This document shows positions 45,099-53,800 of a DNA stretch of 64,000 nt, in pieces (the first letter of the stretch is position 1; each line of letters opens with the position of its first letter). This stretch comes from Hyphomicrobiales bacterium (GTDB lineage Bacteria > Pseudomonadota > Alphaproteobacteria > Rhizobiales > Rhizobiaceae). The stretch spans positions 124,001 to 188,000 of the forward strand of contig UBUL01000015.1 of assembly GCA_900468625.1 (NCBI GenBank), read 5' to 3'. The notes below the pieces were generated by a model. It searched no databases, had not been told where the DNA came from, and was given only the letters and a program-made list of their open reading frames with translations. A program made the position numbers and the translations under genes.

Positions 45099-46553
45099 AT
45101 GACAAAGGCGATCATGCTGCAGGGAACCGGCTCCGATGTCGGAAAAACGGTATTGGTCGCGGGGCTATGCCGGCTGTTTGCCAACAGGGGCGTGAGGGTG
45201 CGTCCCTTCAAGCCGCAGAACATGTCCAACAACGCGGCCGTTGCCGAGGACGGCGGCGAGATCGGTCGTGCCCAATGGCTGCAGTCGCTGGCGGCGCGCG
45301 TGCCGTCATCCGTGCACATGAATCCGGTGCTGTTGAAGCCGCAATCGGAAACGGGCAGCCAGATCATCGTTCAGGGCAAGGTCTGGGGCCAAGCCAAGGG
45401 CAGGGACTATCAGGCGCTGAAGCCGCAATTGCTCGGCGCGGTGCTTGAAAGCTTCGCCGCGATGCGCGCAGGAATCGACCTCGTCATCGTCGAAGGCGCG
45501 GGTTCGCCCGCCGAGATCAATCTTCGACGGGGCGACATCGCCAATATGGGTTTTGCCACACGCGCCAATGTTCCCGTGGTCCTGGTCGGAGACATAGATC
45601 GCGGCGGTGTGATCGCGTCGCTTGTCGGCACATACCATATCCTGCCGGAAGAAGACCGGCAGATGATCCGCGGCTATCTGATCAACAAGTTTCGCGGCGA
45701 TGTCTCGCTGTTCGGGGAAGGCATAGAGGCGATCAACGGCTTTACGGGCTGGCAATGTCACGGTGTCGTACCATGGCTCAAGGCGGCGGCGCGCCTGCCG
45801 GCGGAAGATTCCGTCGTATTGGAGCGGCTTGCCCGCCGCTCCTCCGGCGCGCTGAAGGTTGCCGTGCCGGTGCTGTCGCGCATCGCCAATTTCGACGATC
45901 TCGACCCGTTGCGGGCAGAGTCCGATGTCGATCTCGTCTTTGTGAAACCCGGCGAGCGTTTGCCTACAGATGCGGGACTTGTCGTACTGCCCGGCTCGAA
46001 GTCCACGATCGGTGACCTCCTTGACCTGCGCGAGCAGGGATGGGATCGCGATATTGCCGCGCATGTGCGCCGCGGTGGCCGCGTCATCGGCATTTGCGGC
46101 GGCTATCAGATGCTTGGTCACGCGGTCCACGATCCACTCGGCATCGAAGGATCGGTGACGGAGACACCCGGGTTGGGCCTGCTGGATATCGAGACGGAAA
46201 TGGCGCCGGGAAAGACCGTGCGCAACAGCACTGCCATCTCGAAGGAATTTGACGTGCCGCTATCTGGCTATGAGATCCATCTCGGTACGACGCGCGGCGC
46301 CGACTGCGACCGGCCCTCGGCGATGATCGATGGCCGGCCCGACGGAGCGATATCGCCAGACGGCCGTGTCATGGGCACATACTTGCATGGCCTTTTCAGC
46401 AGCGACGCCTATCGGGCAAAGCTGCTCGCAAGCTTCGGCCTTTCCGGCGAGCGCATGAACTATCGCGCCAGCGTCGATACAGCACTGGACGAAGTTGCTG
46501 CGGAGCTGGAAAGCGTACTGGATCCCGCCTGGCTTGATAGCCTGATCAGCTAA
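45099..46553 (+). CDS. cobQ: Cobyric acid synthase
   Basis: The 484-residue enzyme amidates four side chains of adenosyl-cobyrinic acid a,c-diamide using glutamine and ATP. The N-terminal dethiobiotin-synthetase-like domain has MLQGTGSDVGKTVLVAGLCR (P-loop variant). The C-terminal glutamine amidotransferase domain has the nucleophile Cys in VIGICGGYQMLG and the His in GTYLHGLF. It stands apart from the other cob genes. Its stop overlaps that of the convergent CLC gene by 4 bp. No cobalamin riboswitch was found upstream. Confidence 0.95.
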   Translation: MTKAIMLQGTGSDVGKTVLVAGLCRLFANRGVRVRPFKPQNMSNNAAVAEDGGEIGRAQWLQSLAARVPSSVHMNPVLLKPQSETGSQIIVQGKVWGQAKGRDYQALKPQLLGAVLESFAAMRAGIDLVIVEGAGSPAEINLRRGDIANMGFATRANVPVVLVGDIDRGGVIASLVGTYHILPEEDRQMIRGYLINKFRGDVSLFGEGIEAINGFTGWQCHGVVPWLKAAARLPAEDSVVLERLARRSSGALKVAVPVLSRIANFDDLDPLRAESDVDLVFVKPGERLPTDAGLVVLPGSKSTIGDLLDLREQGWDRDIAAHVRRGGRVIGICGGYQMLGHAVHDPLGIEGSVTETPGLGLLDIETEMAPGKTVRNSTAISKEFDVPLSGYEIHLGTTRGADCDRPSAMIDGRPDGAISPDGRVMGTYLHGLFSSDAYRAKLLASFGLSGERMNYRASVDTALDEVAAELESVLDPAWLDSLIS

Positions 46554-48346
46554 AGTTCGCCCGACACTTCCCGGCGGCGGCGGTCGAGTTCTTCGCTGTA
46601 GCGACGCAGCGTATAGCTCTCCGTCAGGAGGCCGATCACCTTGCGCTCGATCAGGTCGTTGATCACGACAAGCGCTTCGGCCTTCGTCTGGTCGAACATG
46701 GCGGCGGCCTGCTTGGCATTCATTTGCGGCTGCAGGAACTCGTTGCGAAGCTGGATGAAATCGGAAAGCCCGTGTTCCTCGTCATCCTTCTCGATGGGGC
46801 TTGCATAAACGTCGGGCACTAGGACCATTCCAGAGTATTTCCCGTGCTTGTCGACCAGGATGACGCGCTGGGCCGAGCCGATCGGAAAATTCTTGCGGAA
46901 TTCCTCGATGCTCATGTCGATGCTGCCCGTATGCACGTCGGGGCGCATCATGCGCGCGACAGTAAGATTGCGGATCCAGCCGACATCGTGGGCGCTGCGG
47001 ATGCTTTCGCCGCGCAGATGGAAGCGCCATGTGGCGAACGAGTAGCCGAAGGTCGTGCGCACGACGAGCGAAGAGGTGATGACGGCAGCCAGCACCAGTG
47101 CGGTGATCGGGAAATCGCCGGTAATTTCCAGCGCCAGGAAGGTCATGGTCAGCGGGCCGCCGATGATTGCGACGGCAAGCGAACTCATGCCGACCACGGC
47201 GTAAACGACCGGCGTCAGAGTGGCGTGATCGAAATAGGGAGCGCAGTAGGCGAAGATCTTGCCGAGCAGCGCGCCCATGAACAGCGACGCGAAGAACAGG
47301 CCGCCTCTGAAGCCGGAGCCGATCGAAACCGCCGAGGCCAGGGATTTCAGGATGAACAGGCCGACGAGCGCGCCAAGAGTCACATTCGTTGATAGATTGA
47401 GATGCAGGGCTCCGTGACCGGCGGACAGAACCTGGGGCGAGATGAGGGCGAGCAGGCCAACGACCAAACCGCCGAGCGCAGGGCGGAAAGGTGTCGCGAT
47501 GGAACTCTTGCGCGCCAGTTCCTCTACCCAGGCGACGCCCTGCATGATCAGGATACCGATGCCGGCGCAGAAGGCGCCGAGCAGGATGGACGGAAGATAA
47601 TCCGCTGGGACGATCGCGCCGAAATGGTCGATATCGATGGCGAAGTCATCGCCGGCAAGCAGCCTTGCGATGACTGTCGATATCAGGGCCGATACGACGA
47701 CGGGCGTCAAGGTCAGGATCGAATAACTGCCGATGATCAGCTCGAAGGCGTAGAAGGCGCCGGTGAGCGGCGCATTGAAGGCGGCGGCGATGGCGCCGGC
47801 CGCTCCGCAGCCGACGAGCATGCGCAGGTCCGCGCGACGCATCTGCATCTTGTAGCCGAATTTGGAGGCAATGCCGGCAGCGAGCTGCGTGTAACCTGCT
47901 TCAAGCCCGACGGAGGCGCCGAAGCCGTTCGAAATCAGGTTCTGCACCGCAACGATGATACTGTCGGTAAGCGACATGCGGCCGCCGTGCAGCGCGTTAG
48001 CCTCGATCGGATCGACCATCGGCTTCTTGCGCGTACGCGACAATATATAGAGCAGGATGCCGAGGATGATGCCGCCCGCAATGGGGGCAACGAACAGGAC
48101 GGATTTTTCAGGAATCGCCATCGCCGCCGAACTGAGGCGTTCGTAGTCGGTTATGCCGTAGATGAGGCTGTGGAGTTTGCGCGAGACATAGCTCATCGCC
48201 GTCACGGCGCAACCGGAGGCTATTCCCGCCAATGCGCCGGCGAAAACCAGTCCCAGTTCGCCACGGCGCAGCAATGCCCTGAATCGACCGAGATCGAATA
48301 GAGCCGAGAGGACGCCGAGACGGCGCGGTTGGAATTTCTGCAGCAT
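46550..48346 (-). CDS. CLC-family anion transporter/channel with CBS domains, atypical filter
   Basis: The 598-residue protein has an N-terminal CLC membrane domain (about 30-440) and two CBS repeats (about 460-590). The gating glutamate is kept in SVGLEAGYTQ, but the canonical filter motifs are changed: GREGP reads GLEAG, the GSGIP region reads MVDPIEAN, and the GxFxP motif lacks its proline (GGLFFASL). Anion selectivity may therefore differ from chloride transporters. The gene converges on cobQ with a 4-bp overlap of stops, which is probably incidental. Confidence 0.87.
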   Translation of the reverse strand: MLQKFQPRRLGVLSALFDLGRFRALLRRGELGLVFAGALAGIASGCAVTAMSYVSRKLHSLIYGITDYERLSSAAMAIPEKSVLFVAPIAGGIILGILLYILSRTRKKPMVDPIEANALHGGRMSLTDSIIVAVQNLISNGFGASVGLEAGYTQLAAGIASKFGYKMQMRRADLRMLVGCGAAGAIAAAFNAPLTGAFYAFELIIGSYSILTLTPVVVSALISTVIARLLAGDDFAIDIDHFGAIVPADYLPSILLGAFCAGIGILIMQGVAWVEELARKSSIATPFRPALGGLVVGLLALISPQVLSAGHGALHLNLSTNVTLGALVGLFILKSLASAVSIGSGFRGGLFFASLFMGALLGKIFAYCAPYFDHATLTPVVYAVVGMSSLAVAIIGGPLTMTFLALEITGDFPITALVLAAVITSSLVVRTTFGYSFATWRFHLRGESIRSAHDVGWIRNLTVARMMRPDVHTGSIDMSIEEFRKNFPIGSAQRVILVDKHGKYSGMVLVPDVYASPIEKDDEEHGLSDFIQLRNEFLQPQMNAKQAAAMFDQTKAEALVVINDLIERKVIGLLTESYTLRRYSEELDRRRREVSGEL

Positions 48347-48540
48347 GGGGAGCGGACGATACGTTTTATTCGAATGTGAGGTCTTACTCTCTATAAACTC
48401 CTAACATCAAAGAAATACGGCAAAAAACCGCTGGTTTTACGCGAATTTTCAGCCGATTTCGCAATCAGGACGGCGCAGGTCGCATCCATGCCCTTGATTG
48501 ACTTGAACTAAGTGAAAGCCTAATCATTGCAAAAATAACG

Positions 48541-48925
48541 AATGGTTCCCGGGCGGCGATCTGCCGCATGGGATGAAAAGGGAATGTGAAGGGACGGACC
48601 CAATTCGGGCGTTCTCATCACAGCCGACCCCGCGACTGTAGAGCGGTCAGGGTCTTTCGTTCGGTTTGAGGCCCATTCCGTCGATGGTTCGCATGGGGCG
48701 AACGGGGCGGGGCAGGCACGAATCGAAAAAGCCACTGGCGTGGCATCATGATCAACCGGGGCTGGACGCCTCTTATTCTACGAATCGTCCGCCTTTTCAT
48801 GATGGATTGCCGGGAAGGCGAGAAAGACCCGCCGGCACACGATCGGGGGCGACCGGTTTCGGTCCGCCCCCATCGCGGCGCCTTATCCGCGAGCCAGGAG
48901 ACCTGCCATGCGTGCCGGGCGCAAG
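48541..48925 (+). promoter_or_regulatory. Cobalamin (AdoCbl) riboswitch upstream of cobP
   Basis: The conserved blocks occur in the right order: AAAAGGGAAT (about 48576), CCCCGCGACTGTA (about 48628), GCCACTG (48731), CGGGAAGGC (about 48811) and the B12 box GCCAGGAGACCTGCC (48893-48907). This is the class-I adenosylcobalamin aptamer. The distance between GCCACTG and GGGAAGGC (about 80 bases) and from there to the B12 box is larger than usual, giving an aptamer of about 385 nt with extra arms. It should repress cobP-W-N-O when cobalamin is plentiful. Confidence 0.93.
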
Positions 48926-48968
48926 CCTGTTCTGGGACATCGGTTCCGCTGCCAGCACGGAGGTTGTC

Positions 48969-49061
48969 ATGGCGCAAGACGAGTTTTCGGCGTGTAGACG
49001 CCCTGTTTCCGGTTTCAGCGACATGCTGCCGATCCTCGCCATTGCGTGGGAGCGGGCATAG
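48969..49061 (+). CDS. Possible leader ORF between riboswitch and cobP, 30 aa
   Basis: A 30-codon frame, MAQDEFSACRRPVSGFSDML at its start, has a strong GGAGG 5 bases before the ATG and ends in TAG only 3 bases before the cobP ATG. It begins about 60 bases after the B12 box, where the expression platform is expected. It could be a leader whose translation is gated by the riboswitch and coupled to cobP. No protein family matches; it may be chance. Confidence 0.4.
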   Translation: MAQDEFSACRRPVSGFSDMLPILAIAWERA

Positions 49062-49064
49062 CGC

Positions 49065-49589
49065 ATGTCCTCTTCGACTTCTCAAGCCATTTTCGTCCTC
49101 GGTGGGGCGCGCTCCGGCAAATCCAGATTTGCCGAACTTCGGATTTCCGACATGGGTCTCGAACGTCACTATGTGGCGACAGGACGGGCGTGGGACGACG
49201 AGATGCGTGAGCGCATCGCGCAGCATCGTGCCGACCGTGGTGACCTTTGGCAGACGCATGAGGATCCGATCGATCTTGTGGCGCGGCTCGCCGCGATCGA
49301 CGCCCAGGGTCGTGCTGTGCTCGTCGACTGCCTGACCCTTTGGGTCACCAATCTGATGATGGCCGAGCGTGATATGGCGGCGGAGTTCGCCGCCCTCGCG
49401 GAATTCCTGCCGAAGGCGCGGTCGCGGCTCGTTCTCGTCTCCAACGAGGTGGGTTTCGGAATCGTTCCGGAAAATCGCATGGCGCGCGAGTTTCGCGATC
49501 ATGCCGGCCGCCTGCACCAGATGGTCGCGGCGGCGAGTGCCGAAGTTTATTTTATCGCAGCGGGCTTGCCGCTGAAAATGAAGGGCTGA
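49065..49589 (+). CDS. cobP: Adenosylcobinamide kinase / adenosylcobinamide-phosphate guanylyltransferase
   Basis: The 174-residue enzyme phosphorylates adenosylcobinamide and adds GMP, a late step of nucleotide-loop assembly. It has the P-loop [15 protein letters not shown], the HRADRG segment bearing the guanylylated His, and [13 protein letters not shown] (Walker B-like). Length matches CobP/CobU. It is the first cob gene after the riboswitch. Its TGA overlaps the cobW ATG by one base. Confidence 0.95.
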   Translation: MSSSTSQAIFVLGGARSGKSRFAELRISDMGLERHYVATGRAWDDEMRERIAQHRADRGDLWQTHEDPIDLVARLAAIDAQGRAVLVDCLTLWVTNLMMAERDMAAEFAALAEFLPKARSRLVLVSNEVGFGIVPENRMAREFRDHAGRLHQMVAAASAEVYFIAAGLPLKMKG

Positions 49590-50644
49590 TGCATATGAAC
49601 CAGGAAAAGATTCCCGCCACCGTCATCACCGGATTCCTGGGAGCCGGCAAGACGACGATGATCCGCAACCTCCTGCAGAACGCCGGTGGCAAGAAGATCG
49701 CGCTGATCATCAATGAATTCGGCGATCTCGGCGTCGACGGCGACGTGCTCAAGGGCTGCGGCGCGGAGAACTGCACCGAAGACGATATCATCGAGCTGAC
49801 CAATGGCTGCATCTGCTGCACCGTCGCCGACGATTTCATCCCGACGATGACGAGGCTTCTGGAGCGCGATGCGCGCCCGGATCACATCGTCATCGAGACC
49901 TCGGGCCTTGCGCTGCCGCAGCCGCTGGTCGCAGCTTTCAACTGGCCTGACATCCGCACCCATGTCACGGTCGATGGCGTCATTACCGTCGTCGACAGCG
50001 CTGCCGTCGCTGCCGGGCGGTTCGCCGACGATCACGACGCCGTCGAGGCCCGCCGCATCGAGGACGACTCGCTCGATCATGAAAGCCCGATCGAAGAACT
50101 GTTCGAGGATCAGCTGACTTGTGCCGATCTGATCGTGCTCAACAAGACCGATTTGATCGATGGCGACGGTCTCGGCCGCGTCCGCGCCGAGGTTGCCTCC
50201 CGCACTGCCCGCAAGCCGACGATCATCGAAGCGAAGAACGGCGACGTGCCGGCCGCCATCCTGCTTGGCCTCGGCATCGGCACGGAAGACGATATCGTCA
50301 ACCGCAAATCGCATCACGAGCTGGAGCATGAGGACGGCACGCCGCACGATCACGACGAGTTCGACAGCTTCGTGATCGAGCTCGGCCCGATTGCCGATCC
50401 GGTTGCCTTTGTCGATGCGCTGAAAGGCGTGATTGCAGAGCATGACGTGCTGCGCCTCAAGGGCTTCGTCGATGTGCCCGGCAAGCCAATGCGCCTGCAG
50501 ATCCAAGCCGTCGGTAGTCGCATCGACACCTATTTCGATCGCGCCTGGGCGCCGGGCGAAGCACGCGCGACCCGGCTTGTCGTTATCGGCCTGCATGAGA
50601 TGGACGAGACGATCGTTCGCAAGGCGATTGAAGCGTTGGTTTGA
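49589..50644 (+). CDS. cobW: CobW, GTPase metallochaperone of cobalamin synthesis
   Basis: The 351-residue G3E-family GTPase has P-loop TGFLGAGKTTMIRN, the metal-site GCICCTV, VIETSGLALPQP and base-recognition NKTD. A His/Asp-rich segment (HHELEHEDGTPHDHDE, about 240) may hold cobalt. CobW is thought to deliver Co(II) to the CobNST chelatase, whose large subunit is encoded next. ATG overlaps the end of cobP (TGATG). The C-terminal CobW_C domain is complete. A palindromic mosaic repeat lies between it and cobN. Confidence 0.95.
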   Translation: MHMNQEKIPATVITGFLGAGKTTMIRNLLQNAGGKKIALIINEFGDLGVDGDVLKGCGAENCTEDDIIELTNGCICCTVADDFIPTMTRLLERDARPDHIVIETSGLALPQPLVAAFNWPDIRTHVTVDGVITVVDSAAVAAGRFADDHDAVEARRIEDDSLDHESPIEELFEDQLTCADLIVLNKTDLIDGDGLGRVRAEVASRTARKPTIIEAKNGDVPAAILLGLGIGTEDDIVNRKSHHELEHEDGTPHDHDEFDSFVIELGPIADPVAFVDALKGVIAEHDVLRLKGFVDVPGKPMRLQIQAVGSRIDTYFDRAWAPGEARATRLVVIGLHEMDETIVRKAIEALV

Positions 50645-50668
50645 TCTATGTCGAGTCTTTGGCGTGTG

Positions 50669-50857
50669 ATACCCCCCTCTGTCGCTCTCGCGACATCTCC
50701 CCCACAAGGGGGGAGATTGGAAGCTCGTGGCTGCCACATCGTAAAACAACCGGTGTTGGAAGCTGCTAGGGCTTTGGGAGGCAAGTCCAGAGAAGCATGG
50801 CACCGGATGATCTCCCCCCTTGTGGGGGAGATGCCACAACGTGACAGAGGGGGGTAT
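50669..50857. repeat. RIME-like palindromic mosaic repeat, copy 1 (cobW-cobN intergenic)
   Basis: A 189-bp element starts ATACCCCCCTCTGTC and ends in the inverted GACAGAGGGGGGTAT. Inside each end is a palindrome of the form CTCCCCC-ACAA-GGGGGGAG, and a small GTCGC/GCGAC hairpin lies at the left. The 52 bp at the left end match copy 2 at 53128 exactly. The general plan (two large palindromes at the ends) is that of rhizobial intergenic mosaic elements. It ends 23 bp before the cobN ATG. Confidence 0.85.
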
Positions 50858-50880
50858 GCCGCCGCATACTCTGCGGTCTA

Positions 50881-53800
50881 ATGCACCTCCTTCTAGCTCA
50901 AAAGGGAACGATCAGCGACGGTGAAGAGGCGATCGACCTCGGTCAGTCGCCCGGCGATATTCTCTTTCTGTCGGCTGCCGATACCGAGCTTGCGGCGATT
51001 GCCGCAGCGCACGGCGAGGGTGGCCGTTCCCTTCGGCTTGCAAGCCTGATGAGCCTCAAGCATCCGATGTCCGTCGATACCTATATCGACAGGACAGCCC
51101 GGCACGCGAAGCTCATCATCGTGCGGGCGCTGGGAGGCGCAAGCTATTTCCACTATGCGCTGGAGGCGCTGCATGCCTGCGCGGCGCGTCAAGGTGCGCT
51201 GATTGCTGTGCTGCCGGGCGATTCGAAAGCCGATCCCGGGCTGACGCCTTTTTCCAACGTGGCGCTCGATGATCTCAATGCGCTCTGGTCCTATCTGATA
51301 GAGGGCGGCGAGGCGAATTCGCGGGCGTTTCTCGCGTATGCCGAGGCGATGCTCTCGGGCGCCGAGAAGCCCATGCCCGCCGTGCCCTTGATGAAGGCTG
51401 GTATCTGGTGGCCGGGCCGGGGTATGATCGGCGTCGAGGAGTGGCGGACAGTTTCCAATTCTTGGATGGCAATCCCTGCAGGATTCGAACCTCCGACGAT
51501 CGCGATTTCCTTCTACCGCGCTCTCGTCCAGAGTGGCGAAACCAAGCCTGTCGAAGCCATGATGCAGGCGCTCATCGCCGAGGGCATGCGGCCGTTGCCG
51601 GTCTTTGCCTATAGCCTCAAGGATGCCGTGTCCGTCGGCGTACTCGAAAGCATCTTTGCTGAGCTGAAGCCGGGTGTCGTCGTCAATGCCACGGGCTTTG
51701 CCGTGTCAGCCCCGGGTGCGGATCGCCAGCCGACGGTGCTGGAAACGGGTGAGGCTATCGTCCTTCAGGCCATCTTCTCGGCTTCCTCCAGGCAAGCCTG
51801 GGAGGCGTCCTCTCAGGGGCTTTCGGCACGGGATCTCGGCATGAACGTGGCTTTGCCCGAGGTAGACGGCAGAGTTCTCGCGCGCGCCGTATCCTTCAAG
51901 GCTGCGGCCCGCTATGACGAGCGGGTCGAGGCCAATATCGTGGCCAGCGAACCGCTTGAGGATCGCATGCGCTATACGGCGCGGCTGGCTGCCAATTGGG
52001 CACGACTGCGCAATACGGCGCCCAGAGATCGCCGCGTCGCGCTGGTTATGGCGAATTATCCCAATCGCGATGGACGCCTGGGCAACGGCGTCGGGCTCGA
52101 TACCCCCGCCGGCACGATCGAGGTGCTGAAGGCGATGCGGATGGCGGGCTATGGTGTTGCCGATCTGCCTGGCGATGGCGATGCGCTGATGCGGCATCTG
52201 GCGGAAGGTCCCACGAATTCGGGGCATGACGGCCGTGTGGTCCGCGAGACGCTTTCCTTCAGCGACTACGAGGATTTCTTTTCGTCACTTCCCAAACAGA
52301 TTCAGGATGACATTACGGGCCGCTGGGGTAAGCCAGAGGCGGATCCCTACGCGCTCGATACCGGCTTCGCCTTACCGTTTTCCCGTTTCGGCGATGTGCT
52401 TGTCGGCATTCAGCCGGCGCGCGGCTACAACATCGATCCGATGGAGAGCTATCATTCTCCCGATCTCGTTCCGCCGCACGGCTATCTCGCCTTCTATGCG
52501 TTTCTGCGCCGCTCCTTCGATGCGCATGCAGTCATCCACATGGGCAAGCATGGCAATCTCGAATGGCTGCCGGGCAAGGCGCTGGCCCTTTCGGAAAACT
52601 GCTATCCGGAAGCGATCCTTGGGCCGCTGCCGAACCTCTATCCCTTCATCGTCAACGATCCCGGCGAGGGCACGCAGGCCAAGCGCCGCACGAGCGCCGT
52701 CATCATCGATCACCTGACGCCGCCGCTGACGCGCGCCGAAAGCTATGGTCCATTGAAGGATCTGGAGGCACTGGTCGACGAATATTACGAGGCCTCGGGC
52801 GGCGACCCTCGCCGCATCCGTCTCCTACGCAAGCAGATCCTCGATCTCGTCGCCGATATCGGGCTCGATCAGGATGCTGGCATTGCCAAGGGCGAGGGCG
52901 AAGACGAGGCATTGCGCAAGCTCGACGCCTATCTCTGCGATCTCAAGGAAATGCAGATCCGGGACGGCCTGCACATTTTCGGCGTTTCGCCTTCGGGACG
53001 GCTGCTGACGGACCAGACGGTGGCGCTGGCACGGGTGCCGCGCGGGCTGGGCGAAGGTGGCGACCAGAGCCTGCAGCGGGCGATTGCTCGGGATGCTTTG
53101 GAGAGTGCGGAGCGTGGGGAGAGTGCCATACCCCCCTCTGTCGCTCTCGCGACATCTCCCCCACAAGGGGGGAGATTGGGGGCTCGCGGCTCGACATCGC
53201 CTCAAACTATCGAATCCGCTGATGCGGTTGGTGATGAATCGGAAAAGCCAGGCGGCATACTCCCATCAATCTCCCCCCTTGTGGGGGAGATGTCAGCAAA
53301 GCTGACAGAGGGGGGTATCTCTCCGAATAGACCATTCGATCCTTTAGACTGCGACATGGCCGCCGAATGGACCGGCCCGTGCCCCTCAATCCTCCAGGAT
53401 GTCTCCGACGCCCCCTGGCGCACTCAGGGCGATGCCGTCGAACGTATCGAACTTTTGGCCGCGAAGCTCGTGGATGGTGACATAGCCTGCCCCGAGAATT
53501 GGCCCAACACACGCATGGTCCTCGGTGAGATCGCCGCAAAGCTCCAGCCCTCCATCCTCGCTTGCGGCGATGCGGAAATCTCGGCTTTGCTCAAGGGCCT
53601 CGACGGCCGTTTCGTTCCGCCCGGCCCCTCTGGCGCGCCGACGCGTGGGCGACCTGATGTTCTGCCGACGGGACGGAATTTCTATTCGGTCGACAGCCGT
53701 GCTGTGCCGACCCCGGCGGCTTACGAACTCGGCAGGAAATCGGCCGAACTGCTGATCCGCCGTTACGTGCAGGATCATGGTGAATGGCCCGTTTCCTTCG

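Noticed and set aside
50669..53318. CRISPR array
   Set aside because: The repeated units are two dispersed palindromic elements, not short regularly spaced repeats; no cas genes are present.
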